Shown here in pieces: positions 45,945 to 55,142 of a DNA stretch of 64,000 bases (position 1 is the first letter of the stretch; each line of letters begins with the position of its first letter). Made by a program: the position numbers and the translations under genes. The stretch is from Bradyrhizobium archetypum (GTDB lineage: Bacteria > Pseudomonadota > Alphaproteobacteria > Rhizobiales > Xanthobacteraceae). The notes below the pieces were generated by a model, which worked only from the letters and a program-made list of their open reading frames with translations, was not told where the DNA came from and did no database searches. The stretch covers positions 682,001 to 746,000 of the forward strand of contig NZ_JAAVLW010000005.1 of assembly GCF_013114835.1 (NCBI RefSeq). The letters run 5' to 3'.

Positions 45945-46643
45945 TTACCGCCGCTCAACTACGCGAATTCCCTGGGCGCCTGCCAGGACGGCGGTGCTGG
46001 CCAGGCCAATGAACAAACCGTGTTCGACGACACCCGGGATCAGGCTCAGCAGGCTCGCCAGACGCGGCGCATCCGTGATGCAGCCCAGATGGGCATCGAC
46101 AATCCAGTGGCCGCCATCGGTGACAAAAACGTGGCCATCCGCGCCCTTGCGGAGCCCCATTTGCCCGGAAACGCCGCTTTGGGCAAATGCCGCGGCCATC
46201 GCTCGCTGGGTGGCGGCCAGCCCGAACGGAACCACTTCGACAGGTAGGGGGAAACTGCCCAGAACATCGACCCATTTGGTATCGTCGGCAATCACGATCA
46301 TGCGATCCGAGGCCGCCGCCACGATCTTCTCCCGGAGCAACGCGCCGCCGCCGCCCTTGATCAGGTTAAGCGCGGGATCGACCTCGTCGGCGCCATCAAC
46401 GGTAAGATCAAGCCGGTCGATTTCATCGAGCGTGGTCAGGGGAATCTTGCAGGCCTCGGCCTGGGCGCGGGTCGCTTCCGAGGTCGGCACGCCAATCACG
46501 CGCAATCCGCCGGCAACCCGCTCGCCGAGCAGGTCGACGAAATGCTTGGCGGTCGAGCCGGTGCCGAGCCCGAGCCTCATGCCGTCCTGCACCTGCTCCA
46601 GCGCCTGAGCCGCCGCCTGCCGCTTCAATTGGTCCATGTTCAC
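45945..46643 (-). CDS. rpiA: Ribose-5-phosphate isomerase A
   Basis: 232 residues, GTG start at 46643 with GGGAG upstream (ATG 46637 is the alternative). The family motifs G-L-G-T-G-S-T-A near 28, D-G-A-D-E-V near 83, and K-G-G-G-G-A-L-L-R-E-K near 95 are all present; the catalytic Glu is in L-R-E-K. It interconverts ribose 5-phosphate and ribulose 5-phosphate in the pentose phosphate pathway and the Calvin cycle. It is divergent from gph, another Calvin-related gene, with a 116-base shared region. Confidence 0.96.
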   Translation of the reverse strand: MNMDQLKRQAAAQALEQVQDGMRLGLGTGSTAKHFVDLLGERVAGGLRVIGVPTSEATRAQAEACKIPLTTLDEIDRLDLTVDGADEVDPALNLIKGGGGALLREKIVAAASDRMIVIADDTKWVDVLGSFPLPVEVVPFGLAATQRAMAAAFAQSGVSGQMGLRKGADGHVFVTDGGHWIVDAHLGCITDAPRLASLLSLIPGVVEHGLFIGLASTAVLAGAQGIRVVERR

Positions 46644-46759
46644 GTGCTGACGCTCCCGGGAATCCGCCGATCCGCGGGCGCATGTCTAGCGTCGTTTGAC
46701 CGGAAGGAACAGCACCATGAGGACTTGCACGACGCCGCGCCTGCCGCTAGCCAATTCCG

Positions 46760-47446
46760 ATGGCCCTTCCCCGCACCATTGTCTTCGACCTCGACGGCAC
46801 CCTCGTCGATACCGCGCCGGACCTGATTGCCGCGCTCAATTACGTGCTTGGCCGTGAAGGCCTGCCGCCCGTTCCCCTGAAATCGGCGCGCAACATGATC
46901 GGCGCCGGCGCCCGAAAGCTGATCGAGCGCGGGCTTGAGGTGGAAGGCCGAGTGATTGACACAGACGACCTCAACCGCCTCACCAAGGATTTCATCGACT
47001 ATTACGCCGCCCACATTGCCGATGCCTCGCGGGCGTTTGAGGGGCTGGAAGCAGCCCTCGACGACCTCGCGGCGCAGGGCTGTCGCCTAGCGGTGTGCAC
47101 CAACAAGCTGGAATGGCTCTCCAAGCGGCTGCTCGACCAGTTGGGTCTAAGCGGACGGTTTTCCGCCATTTGCGGCGCCGACACGTTCGGCGTCTCGAAG
47201 CCCGACCCCATCATTCTGCAGCAGACAGTGGCGCGGGCAGGCGGCAATATCGCCGCGACCATCATGGTTGGCGACGCCGGTCCCGACATCGGAGTGGCGA
47301 GGCGGGCCGGCGTTCCCGTTATCGGCGTCGAGTTTGGCTACACGGATGTGCCGATCGCCGAGCTGAAGCCGGACCTGCTGATCGGCCATATGCGCGATCT
47401 GCCGGCAGCGGTGGAAAGCCTCAGCAAGGTTCCGTCTCGATCCTAA
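46760..47446 (+). CDS. gph: Phosphoglycolate phosphatase
   Basis: 228 residues, HAD superfamily: motif I V-F-D-L-D-G-T-L-V-D with D10 and D12, motif II near C-T-N-K, motif III K-P-D-P with the following lysine, and motif IV G-D-A-G-P-D near 175. The small cap domain matches Gph, which removes 2-phosphoglycolate arising from DNA repair or Rubisco oxygenation. Annotated by similarity of motifs; close HAD relatives cannot be excluded. Confidence 0.88.
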   Translation: MALPRTIVFDLDGTLVDTAPDLIAALNYVLGREGLPPVPLKSARNMIGAGARKLIERGLEVEGRVIDTDDLNRLTKDFIDYYAAHIADASRAFEGLEAALDDLAAQGCRLAVCTNKLEWLSKRLLDQLGLSGRFSAICGADTFGVSKPDPIILQQTVARAGGNIAATIMVGDAGPDIGVARRAGVPVIGVEFGYTDVPIAELKPDLLIGHMRDLPAAVESLSKVPSRS

Positions 47447-47590
47447 GCATATGATTCATTGTACGTATTTTAACCTGCCCCGCTTGCGAGCCTATTCCGG
47501 CACTCCTATGGTTCCCGTTGGGGATTGTGACGCATTGCGCGCGCTGACCCCTGGCGCTCCTCGCTTCAGGCCCTTCGCTATGTTGCGGAT

Positions 47591-47616
47591 TGTAGGCACC
47601 TTGCAAGGTGCCTACA
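47591..47616. other. 26-base perfect palindrome upstream of moaA
   Basis: From TGTAGGCACCTTG at 47591 the second half is its exact reverse complement to 47616. As RNA it would form a tight hairpin about 45 bases before the moaA start, with no T-run after it. It could be a protein-binding site, a small repeat, or part of a leader. The rest of the 216-base gap holds no recognisable molybdenum-cofactor riboswitch. Confidence 0.55.
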
Positions 47617-47662
47617 TTATGTTAGCGAACCAACGGGCAAAGGCCCGCAAGAGGCAGTTTGA

Positions 47663-48691
47663 ATGAGCGGATCTCCGTCACCCGATCATCTGATACGTCC
47701 GATGGTCGACCCTTTCGGCCGGACCATCCGGTATCTGCGCGTCTCGGTGACTGATCGCTGCGATCTTCGCTGCTTCTACTGCATGTCCGAGGACATGACG
47801 TTCCTGCCGAAGAAGGACCTGCTGACGCTGGAGGAACTCGACCGGCTATGCTCGGCCTTCATCGCCAAGGGCGTGCGCAAGATCCGCCTCACCGGCGGTG
47901 AGCCGCTGGTCCGGCGCAATGTGATGTCGCTGGTGCGCTCGCTATCGCGGCATCTTGGCAGCGGCGCGCTCGATGAGCTGACGCTGACCACCAATGGTTC
48001 GCAACTGGCTCGGTACGCGGCCGAATTGCGCGATTGCGGCGTCCGCCGCGTCAATGTCTCACTCGACACGCTCGATGCGCAAAAGTTCCGCGCGATCACC
48101 CGCTGGGGTGATCTCGACAAGGTTTTGGCCGGCATCGAGGCCGCGCGCGACGCAGGTCTTGCGGTCAAGATCAACGCCGTGGCGCTGAAGAACATGAACG
48201 AGGAGGAAATCCCCTCGCTGATGGAATGGGCGCACGGCAAGGGCATGGCGCTGACGCTGATCGAAGTCATGCCGATGGGCGACATCGGCGAAGGGCGCAT
48301 TGACCAGTACGTGCCGCTGTCGCTGCTCCGCGCCCGCCTCGCCCAGCACTACACCCTGACGGATCTCGACGATAATACCGGCGGCCCTGCCCGCTATGTC
48401 AGCGTCACCGAGACCGGCGGCAAACTCGGCTTCATCACGCCGATGACCCATAATTTCTGCGAGTCCTGCAACCGGGTACGGATCACCTGCACCGGTACGC
48501 TGCACACCTGCCTAGGCCACGAGGACGCCTCCGATTTGCGCAAACCGTTGCGGGCGTCCGCCGACAACGATCTGTTGTCCGCGGCCATCGACCGCGCCAT
48601 CGGGCTGAAGCCGAAGGGCCACGACTTCATCATCGACCGCCGGCATAATCGCCCGAGCGTCTCGCGCCATATGAGCGTGACCGGCGGCTAG
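47663..48691 (+). CDS. moaA: GTP 3',8-cyclase MoaA
   Basis: 342 residues. Radical-SAM cysteines C33, C37, C40 (R-C-D-L-R-C-F-Y-C), SAM-site L-T-G-G-E-P near 77, and the C-terminal second iron-sulfur cluster C-E-S-C-N-R-V-R-I-T-C near 271-281. The final G-G (V-T-G-G) is the conserved tail that enters the active site. It makes the first intermediate of molybdopterin from GTP. No other moa gene is adjacent. Confidence 0.97.
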   Translation: MSGSPSPDHLIRPMVDPFGRTIRYLRVSVTDRCDLRCFYCMSEDMTFLPKKDLLTLEELDRLCSAFIAKGVRKIRLTGGEPLVRRNVMSLVRSLSRHLGSGALDELTLTTNGSQLARYAAELRDCGVRRVNVSLDTLDAQKFRAITRWGDLDKVLAGIEAARDAGLAVKINAVALKNMNEEEIPSLMEWAHGKGMALTLIEVMPMGDIGEGRIDQYVPLSLLRARLAQHYTLTDLDDNTGGPARYVSVTETGGKLGFITPMTHNFCESCNRVRITCTGTLHTCLGHEDASDLRKPLRASADNDLLSAAIDRAIGLKPKGHDFIIDRRHNRPSVSRHMSVTGG

Positions 48692-49073
48692 AGTCCGCCA
48701 GTTAACGTTCTCACCCGTAGAAACGCGGATTTATCAGGCCAACCAATCAATTGCTCCCCGCGTCAATTTGTCCATTTTCCGATTGACGCAGCCGCGGCGC
48801 GCTGAAATGGTGCGCCTGCTTTCACGCCAGCACGGCCGGGAACAGGCCGCTGCAACCCGAGGGTTGCGGACAAGACGGCGGTAGCGCAAGACGGGGGAGG
48901 ACGTATCGTTGCAAGCGCATCTGCGAATGGGCTGCGGGCTCGCGCGTTTTTCGCGCGGGAGCGTACATGCGTGGAGAATGCATGACGACCGCTCGAGGCC
49001 TCCGGCGCAAGATGGCAACGCAAGATCAATGAAGACATCCGGCACGCATCACTGACGTGTCGAGGAGAGCGTA
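48692..49073. other. Leader region of the TRAP operon, no gene seen
   Basis: About 382 bases before dctQ. Two small hairpins are visible: GCAACCC (48852-48858) with GGGTTGC (48861-48867), and CGCGCG (48941-48946) with CGCGCG (48952-48957) around a T5 loop. Minus-strand frames in this stretch have no protein-like composition. Confidence 0.45.
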
Positions 49074-49613
49074 ATGCGCCCATTGTTGGCACTGAGTAAT
49101 TCAATCGATTGGCTCAATGAGAAACTAGGCGGCGTCTGTAACTGGCTCGTGCTCGCAGCCTGCGTGGTCAGCGCCGCCAATGCGATGATCCGCTACGCGT
49201 TCGGCTACTCTTCTAACGCCTGGCTCGAACTGCAGTGGTACATGTTCGCCGTCTTCGTGATGTTCGGCGCTTCCTACACCTTCAAGAAGAACGAGCATGT
49301 CCGGGTCGAGATCCTCTATCTGATGCTGTCCGAGCGTGGGCAGCTCAAGCTCGATCTGATCGGCACGCTATTCTTCCTCATCCCGTCCTGCCTGCTCCTC
49401 AGCTATCTCTCGTGGCCGTTCTTCATGCAGGCCTACGAGGTGGGCGAAACGTCGAGCAACGCCGGCGGCCTCTTGCGCTGGCCGATCAAGCTGGTCGTGC
49501 CCGTGGGCTTCGTGTTCCTCGCGCTGCAGGGCGTTTCTGAAGTGATCAAGCGCATCGCAGCGCTGCAGGGTTATGTCGTGATCGATGCGAAGTATGAGAG
49601 GCCCACCCAATGA
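49074..49613 (+). CDS. dctQ: TRAP transporter small permease DctQ
   Basis: 179 residues with four helices (about 24-45, 55-75, 98-120 and 140-165). The W-L-E-L-Q-W-Y-M-F-A-V-F-V-M-F-G motif near 48-63 is the DctQ hallmark, and F-K-K-N-E-H-V-R-V-E precedes helix 3. Its TGA overlaps the dctM ATG (ATGA). Preceded by GAGGAGAGCGTA, a good binding site. It forms the membrane complex with DctM for TRAP (binding-protein-dependent, ion-driven) uptake. Confidence 0.93.
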   Translation: MRPLLALSNSIDWLNEKLGGVCNWLVLAACVVSAANAMIRYAFGYSSNAWLELQWYMFAVFVMFGASYTFKKNEHVRVEILYLMLSERGQLKLDLIGTLFFLIPSCLLLSYLSWPFFMQAYEVGETSSNAGGLLRWPIKLVVPVGFVFLALQGVSEVIKRIAALQGYVVIDAKYERPTQ

Positions 49614-51211
49614 TCACGCTGGAGATGATGCCGCCGCTGATGTTCGGCGGCTTGATTCTGGCCATGCTGATCGGCTTCCCGGTGGCCTTCACGCTGGCCG
49701 CGCTGGGGCTGTCGTTCGGCTTCCTGTCGATCCACCTCGGCTTCTTCGACCTCAACTTCCTGCAGGCGATCCCGGGCCGCATCTTCGGCAGCGTGCTTTC
49801 CAACGAATTGCTGCTGGCGATCCCCTTCTTCACCTTCATGGGCTCGGTGCTGGAGCGATGCGGCCTCGCCGAAGACATGCTGGACTCGATGGGCCAGCTG
49901 TTCGGCCCGGTTCGCGGCGGCCTCGGCTATTCCGTGATCATCGTCGGCTTCATTCTCGGCGCGATCACCGGAACGGTGGCGGCGCAGGTCATCGCCATGG
50001 CGCTGATCTCAATGCCGGTGATGCTTCGCTACGGCTATAACACCCGCTACATCACCGGCGTGCTTGCGGCATCCGGCACCATCACGCAATTGGTGCCGCC
50101 CTCGCTGGTGCTGATCGTGATGGCTGACCAGCTCGGTAAATCGGTCGGCGACATGTATCTCGGCGCCTGGGGACCGTCGATCCTGCAGATCGTGCTGTTC
50201 GCCGGCTACACATTCTTTCTAAGCATCTTTCTGCCGCACCACGTTCCGGCGGTCCCCAAGGACGCGCTGACGCTACGGGGCTGGCCGCTCTGGCGTAAAT
50301 GCCTGATGGGCATCATTCCTTCGGCCGTTCTGATCTTCGTGGTGCTCGGCACCATGATGCTCGGCCTGGCGACGCCGACCGAAGCCGGCGCGATGGGTGC
50401 GATCGGCGCCATCGTGCTCGCGGCGATCCATCACAAGGATCTCAGCGACAAGGGCCACAAGATGCTCCTCCTCGGCATCGCCGCCACCGGCGTCGCGGTG
50501 ATCGTCGGAATGCTCCTCGGCGAAGGCAAAGTACTCAAGTTGACCTTCGCGGTGCTCTATCTCGCGGTGGTCTGGCTCTGCCTGGAAGCTGTCCGCATTC
50601 CGGACCTGCGCGACCTGATCAAGCAGGGCTATGAGTCTACGATGCGCCTCTCCACCATGGTGGTGTTCATCCTGATCGGCTCGACCTGCTTCTCGGTGGT
50701 CTTCCTCGGGGTGTCCGGCGGCGTGTGGCTCGAGCACCATCTGACCTCGCTCCCCGGCGGCGTCTGGGGCTTCCTGATCTTCATCAACCTCTTCATCTTC
50801 TTCCTGGCGTTCTTCCTCGACTTCTTCGAGATCGCCTTCATCATCCTGCCGATGGTGGCGCCGATCGCGCAGAAGGTGCTGGCGCCGGTGGTCGGGCCGG
50901 ACGCGGCGCTGATCTGGTTCGGCGTCATGCTCTGCGTCAACATGCAGACCTCGTTCCTGCACCCGCCGTTCGGCTTTGCGCTATTCTATTTGCGCGGCGT
51001 TGCGCCCAAGGAAGTGAAGAGCTCCGACATCTATTGGGGCGCGCTGCCCTGGATCGGACTGCAGGCGATCATGGTGGCGATCGTGATCGCCTTCCCGGTC
51101 GTGGTCACCGCGTTGCTTGACAAGCCGCTCGACGTCGACCTCAGCAAGGTCAAGATCGAGGTGCCGCAGATCGAGCTGCCGCCGCTGGATTTCGGCGGGC
51201 CGAAGCAATAG
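49610..51211 (+). CDS. dctM: TRAP transporter large permease DctM (long form)
   Basis: 533 residues, longer than the usual 430: about 100 extra residues in the middle, including two helices (about 275-325), typical of the group that works with TakP/FcbT-type binding proteins. Helices carry G-R-I-F-G-S-V-L-S-N-E-L-L and the Q-V-I-A-M-A-L-I-S-M-P region. C-terminal P-P-F-G-F-A-L-F-Y-L-R-G is a family motif. It is the translocating subunit; the binding proteins lie on the opposite strand just beyond. Confidence 0.93.
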   Translation: MITLEMMPPLMFGGLILAMLIGFPVAFTLAALGLSFGFLSIHLGFFDLNFLQAIPGRIFGSVLSNELLLAIPFFTFMGSVLERCGLAEDMLDSMGQLFGPVRGGLGYSVIIVGFILGAITGTVAAQVIAMALISMPVMLRYGYNTRYITGVLAASGTITQLVPPSLVLIVMADQLGKSVGDMYLGAWGPSILQIVLFAGYTFFLSIFLPHHVPAVPKDALTLRGWPLWRKCLMGIIPSAVLIFVVLGTMMLGLATPTEAGAMGAIGAIVLAAIHHKDLSDKGHKMLLLGIAATGVAVIVGMLLGEGKVLKLTFAVLYLAVVWLCLEAVRIPDLRDLIKQGYESTMRLSTMVVFILIGSTCFSVVFLGVSGGVWLEHHLTSLPGGVWGFLIFINLFIFFLAFFLDFFEIAFIILPMVAPIAQKVLAPVVGPDAALIWFGVMLCVNMQTSFLHPPFGFALFYLRGVAPKEVKSSDIYWGALPWIGLQAIMVAIVIAFPVVVTALLDKPLDVDLSKVKIEVPQIELPPLDFGGPKQ

Positions 51212-51237
51212 CGACGCAGGTTTATGGCGACCGCATA

Positions 51238-51272
51238 AAAGACCCCGCGAGCTTTCGCTCCGGGGTCTTCCT
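51238..51272. terminator. Bidirectional intrinsic terminator
   Basis: AAGACCCCG-C-GAGC-TTTC-GCTC-CGGGGTCTT at 51238-51269 forms a very stable hairpin. The minus strand has a T-run after it (from the AAAA at 51237-51240), and the plus strand has TTCCTTT. It stands between convergent dctM and the first binding-protein gene and can stop both. Confidence 0.85.
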
Positions 51273-51296
51273 TTAACGCAGTATCTGCGGGACCCG

Positions 51297-52385
51297 TCAG
51301 CCTTGCGGATTGCGCGCCATGAAGCTGTCGTAGCCGAGTTCGGCGACCTGGAACCACTGGTATCCGTTGGTCGTGAACGCGTTCATGGAGTCCAGCACCT
51401 TCTTGAAGTTCGGATTGGAGGCTGACGTTTCGGCGTACAGCTCCTTGGTCGCCTTCAGGCAGGCCTGCATGATCGGCGGCGAAAAGCTGTGCAGCTTGGT
51501 GCCGCCCGCGAGCAGCTTCTTCAATGCCGGCGGGTTGCCCTGATCGTATTTGGCCATCATCCAGCTATTGGCCGCCTGCCCGGCCTGCTCGAGCGCGCTC
51601 TGATAGTATTTCGGCAGCGAATTCCATTTATCTAGGTTGACGAGGCCGAGCAGCATCGGGCCGCCCTCCCACCAGCCGGGATAGTAGTAATGCGGCGCGA
51701 CCTTGTTGAAGCCGAGCTTTTCGTCGTCATAGGGACCGACCCACTCTGCCGCATCGATAGTGCCCTTTTCGAGCGCGGGATAGATGTCGCCGCCGGCAAG
51801 TTGTTGCGGGACGACGCCGAGCTTCGCCATCACGCGGCCGGCAAAGCCGCCGATGCGCATTTTCAATCCCTTCAGGTCCTCGACGGTGTTGATCTCCTTG
51901 CGGAACCAGCCGCCCATCTGACAGCCGGTATTGCCGGCCAGAAACGAGGTGACGTTGTAGCTCTTGTAGAACTGGTTGAGCAGCTCTCTGCCGCCACCCA
52001 GCATGTACCATGCCTGGTTCAGGCGCTGGTTCGGGCCGAACGGCACCGCCGTGCCGAAGGCGAAGGTCGGGTCCTTGCCGAAGTAATAATAGGACGCGGT
52101 ATGGCCCATCTCGACGGTGCCGTTCTGCACGGCGTCGAGCACCTGCAGGCCGGGAACGATTTCCCCGCCGGCGAAGGCCTGTATCTGAAACTTGTTGTCG
52201 GTGGCTTCGCCGACGAGCTTGGCCATCAATTCCACCCCGCCCCACAGGGTGTCGAGCGACTTCGGCCAGCTTGCCGTCAGGCGCCATTTCAGCTCCGGCA
52301 TAGATTGAGCAATGGCCGGAGCCGCCAGCGTTGCCGCGCCCGCCGCGCCAATGCCGGTTACTTTGAGAAAATCTCTTCTTTTCAT
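51297..52385 (-). CDS. dctP: TRAP transporter binding protein DctP, TakP-like (copy 1)
   Basis: 362 residues from ATG 52385; ATG 52394 is also possible, but the paralog has the same start and length. Twin-arginine signal M-K-R-R-D-F-L-K, cut near A-I-A-Q. Ligand-site motifs K-M-R-I-G-G-F-A-G near 164-172 (R for the carboxylate) and A-E-W-V-G-P-Y-D-D-E-K near 205 match the alpha-keto-acid binding (TakP) subgroup. It lies next to the DctQM permease, on the other strand, and downstream of an almost identical-length paralog. Confidence 0.93.
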   Translation of the reverse strand: MKRRDFLKVTGIGAAGAATLAAPAIAQSMPELKWRLTASWPKSLDTLWGGVELMAKLVGEATDNKFQIQAFAGGEIVPGLQVLDAVQNGTVEMGHTASYYYFGKDPTFAFGTAVPFGPNQRLNQAWYMLGGGRELLNQFYKSYNVTSFLAGNTGCQMGGWFRKEINTVEDLKGLKMRIGGFAGRVMAKLGVVPQQLAGGDIYPALEKGTIDAAEWVGPYDDEKLGFNKVAPHYYYPGWWEGGPMLLGLVNLDKWNSLPKYYQSALEQAGQAANSWMMAKYDQGNPPALKKLLAGGTKLHSFSPPIMQACLKATKELYAETSASNPNFKKVLDSMNAFTTNGYQWFQVAELGYDSFMARNPQG

Positions 52386-52493
52386 TGAATCCATCCCTGT
52401 TGGTGAACGTGTCGTGGCCTTCTTGGCGAGGCCTTCCGCTGGGCAGCATGGAACAACCGGTTCCCGATTTCCATCCCGAATGCTACGGGGCAA

Positions 52494-52527
52494 CGAAAAA
52501 GCCCAGCCTTCTTGCGAAGGCCGGGCT
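52494..52527 (-). terminator. Intrinsic terminator after the second dctP
   Basis: On the minus strand: AGCCCGGCCTTC-GCAA-GAAGGCTGGGCT followed by TTTTT. The stem has one mismatch-like C/T bulge. It lies between the upstream dctP (53641-52553) and the downstream dctP (52385-51297), so the two are probably at least partly separate transcripts. Confidence 0.85.
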
Positions 52528-52552
52528 GCGCTTTCTACGAATTAAGACGTAA

Positions 52553-53641
52553 TCAGCCGCGGGTGCGCGAGCGGATCATGAAGCTGTCATAGGTGTATTC
52601 GGCAACCTGCCACCACAGATACTGGTCGGAGCGGTAGGCCTGCATCGCGTCGATCGACTTCTTGAAGTCGGCGTTCTTGCCGGAAATCTCGGCCCACAAT
52701 TCATTGGTGGCCTTCAGGCAAGCTTCCAGCACTTCATTGGTGAAGGGACGAAGCTGCGTGCCGCCGGCGACCAGCCGCTTCAGCGCGGACGGGTTCTGCA
52801 TGTCGTAACGCGCATTCATCCAGGTGTTGGCGTGCGCGGTCGCGTTGGCCAGAATCGCTTGATAGTTCTTTGGCAGCGAATTCCACTTCTCGAGGTTGAC
52901 GAAGGCGTGGACCATCGGGCCGCCTTCCCAGAAGCCCGGATAGTAGTAGTACTTCGCAACCTTCTGGAAGCCGAGTTTCTCGTCATCATACGGACCGACC
53001 CACTCGGCCGCATCGATGGTGCCCTTTTCGAGCGCCGGATAGATGTCGCCGCCGGCGAGCTGCTGCGGCACTACGCCGACCTTCTGCAGGACCTGGCCGG
53101 CGATGCCGCCGATGCGCATCTTGAGGCCGGAGAGGTCGGCAACCGTCTTGATCTCCTTGCGGAACCAGCCGCCCATCTGCGTGCCGGTGTTGCCGGTGGC
53201 AAAGCCGATCACGCCGAACTTCTTGAAGAACTCGTTGCCGAGCGCCTCACCGCCGCCCTGGTACCACCAGGAGTTCTGCTGGCGCGCGTTGAGGCCGAAC
53301 GGGACCGAAGCGTAGATCGCAAACGTCGGATCCTTGCCGACATAGTAATATGAGACGGTGTGGCACATCTCGACGGTGTTGTTGGAGGTCGCATCCAGCG
53401 CCTGCAGGCCGGGGACGATTTCGCCGGCAGCGAACACCTGGATCTGAAACTTGTTGTCGGTCATTTCGGCGACGTACTTCGCCACCTGCTCGGCACCGCC
53501 ATAGATGGTGTCGAGCGATTTCGGGAAGCTCGACGTCAGGCGCCATTTGATCTCAGGCGATGATTGCGCGATCGCCGGCGAGGCAACGGCTGTCGCGGCA
53601 GCACCGGCCGCTGAAACCTTCAAAAAATCACGACGCTTCAT
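52553..53641 (-). CDS. dctP: TRAP transporter binding protein DctP, TakP-like (copy 2)
   Basis: 362 residues, paralog of the next gene on this strand. Twin-arginine signal M-K-R-R-D-F-L-K-V, then A-I-A-Q cleavage. It shares K-M-R-I-G-G-I-A-G and E-W-V-G-P-Y-D-D-E-K with copy 1. Differences cluster at M-C-H-T-V-S-Y-Y-Y (copy 1: M-G-H-T-A-S-Y-Y-Y), near the presumed pocket, so the two may bind different oxoacids. A strong terminator follows, so it can be expressed alone. Confidence 0.93.
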   Translation of the reverse strand: MKRRDFLKVSAAGAAATAVASPAIAQSSPEIKWRLTSSFPKSLDTIYGGAEQVAKYVAEMTDNKFQIQVFAAGEIVPGLQALDATSNNTVEMCHTVSYYYVGKDPTFAIYASVPFGLNARQQNSWWYQGGGEALGNEFFKKFGVIGFATGNTGTQMGGWFRKEIKTVADLSGLKMRIGGIAGQVLQKVGVVPQQLAGGDIYPALEKGTIDAAEWVGPYDDEKLGFQKVAKYYYYPGFWEGGPMVHAFVNLEKWNSLPKNYQAILANATAHANTWMNARYDMQNPSALKRLVAGGTQLRPFTNEVLEACLKATNELWAEISGKNADFKKSIDAMQAYRSDQYLWWQVAEYTYDSFMIRSRTRG

Positions 53642-53826
53642 TCAAGTCTCCTTAAGACGGGACGTTTTCCATTATTCCGCGAGCATGTCCTCCGGCGGGC
53701 GAATTCCACGTCATCCGGGGCGCTCTGGCGGGGGCGGCTTTAACACGGAAGTTGCCCAGCGAAAACGCGACAAAGGCATGACTGCACTGATTAAACGAAA
53801 GTCTTATGAGGGCTGATAAGTAAGCC

Positions 53827-54966
53827 TTAAGCCGCGGCGATGGCGTCCTGAAGCTGGTCGCGCACCTTGGTCCCGATGGCCCGGTAGATTGCAGCATGCG
53901 GCCCGTCGGGATCGCTCGCCACCACTGGGTTACCTTCATCCGAGGTGGTGCGGATCGACATGTGCAAGGGGATTTCGCCCAGGAACGAGACACCCAGCCG
54001 TTCCGCTTCATGCCGTGCGCCGCCATGGCCGAAAATGTCGGAGCGCGTGCCGCACTCCGGGCACTGGAAGTAGCTCATGTTCTCGATGATGCCGAGCACC
54101 GGCACATTGACCTTCTTGAACATCGCAAGCCCCCGCCGCGCGTCGATCAGCGAGAGGTCCTGCGGGGTCGAGATGATCACCGCGCCCTTTAGCGGCACGT
54201 TCTGCGCCAGCGTCAGTTGCGCATCGCCCGTGCCGGGGGGCATGTCGACGACGAGAATGTCGAGCGTGCCCCAGGCGACGTCGCGCAGCATCTGGGTGAT
54301 CGCCGACATCACCATCGGCCCGCGCCAGATCATCGCGGTGTCTTCCTCCACGAGAAAGCCGATCGACATGATCGAAAGCCCGAAACGCTTGATCGGGATC
54401 ATCTTCCGCTCGTCGTTGAGCTGCGGCTTCTCGTTGATGCCGGTCAGCCGCGGCACCGACGGACCATAGATGTCGGCATCGAGCAGGCCGACACGCAGAC
54501 CGAGATCGCGCAGGCCGAGCGCGAGGTTGAGCGCGGTGGTCGACTTGCCGACGCCACCCTTGCCGGAGGCCACGGCGATAATGGCGGCGACGCCGGGGAT
54601 TTCCGCCTGCTTCGACATCGGCGACGGGCCACCTTGCGGCGGCCGATGGGCGGAAGCCGGTTGCACGCCGTGCGCATGCCGGTGCGGTGCGGGCGCTGAT
54701 TCTGGCCTAGGCGATCCGGGCTTGCGCTCGGCCGTCAGCGCGATCATTGCCGTGCTGACACCCGGGATCGCGCGCACCGCGGCTTCGGCCTGCGCGCGCA
54801 CGCTTTCCCAGGCCCGGGCCTCAGCCGCGTCGACATTGATGGAGAAGAACACCTTGCCGTCGGTGACCGAAATCGCCGACAGCACATTGGCATTGGTCAG
54901 GGGCACGCCACGAGGCGAAGCCACCTGCGTAAGGGAATCGAGAACCTGTTGCTGCGTTACGCTCAC
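53827..54966 (-). CDS. apbC: Mrp/NBP35-type iron-sulfur carrier ATPase
   Basis: 379 residues: N-terminal MIP18/DUF59 domain (about 1-80), a His/Pro-rich linker, then the deviant Walker A G-K-G-G-V-G-K-S-T near 136-144, followed by V-D-M-P-P-G-T-G-D near 241 and the cluster-binding C-P-E-C in Y-F-Q-C-P-E-C-G near 297-304. It delivers Fe-S clusters to apo-proteins as a homodimer. It starts with ATG 54966. Confidence 0.94.
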   Translation of the reverse strand: MSVTQQQVLDSLTQVASPRGVPLTNANVLSAISVTDGKVFFSINVDAAEARAWESVRAQAEAAVRAIPGVSTAMIALTAERKPGSPRPESAPAPHRHAHGVQPASAHRPPQGGPSPMSKQAEIPGVAAIIAVASGKGGVGKSTTALNLALGLRDLGLRVGLLDADIYGPSVPRLTGINEKPQLNDERKMIPIKRFGLSIMSIGFLVEEDTAMIWRGPMVMSAITQMLRDVAWGTLDILVVDMPPGTGDAQLTLAQNVPLKGAVIISTPQDLSLIDARRGLAMFKKVNVPVLGIIENMSYFQCPECGTRSDIFGHGGARHEAERLGVSFLGEIPLHMSIRTTSDEGNPVVASDPDGPHAAIYRAIGTKVRDQLQDAIAAA

Positions 54967-55142
54967 TCGCGCATCTCCTGAAACCCTGCAGGTTCTGAGT
55001 GAGAACCGGGCCCTATTCTCTTGTATCGACGCGCCTTCTTGACGCGACCCCGCTCACTTCGGAGCCAATCCGAACGGCGGAGCCTCGTTCCAAAACGCTG
55101 TGCCAGTCCGATGCGACCCTTAGAGCGGTTGAGCGCAAAAGG

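Noticed and set aside
47447..47662. Molybdenum cofactor riboswitch upstream of moaA
   Set aside because: No recognisable conserved core of the Moco RNA motif was seen; only a palindrome is evident.
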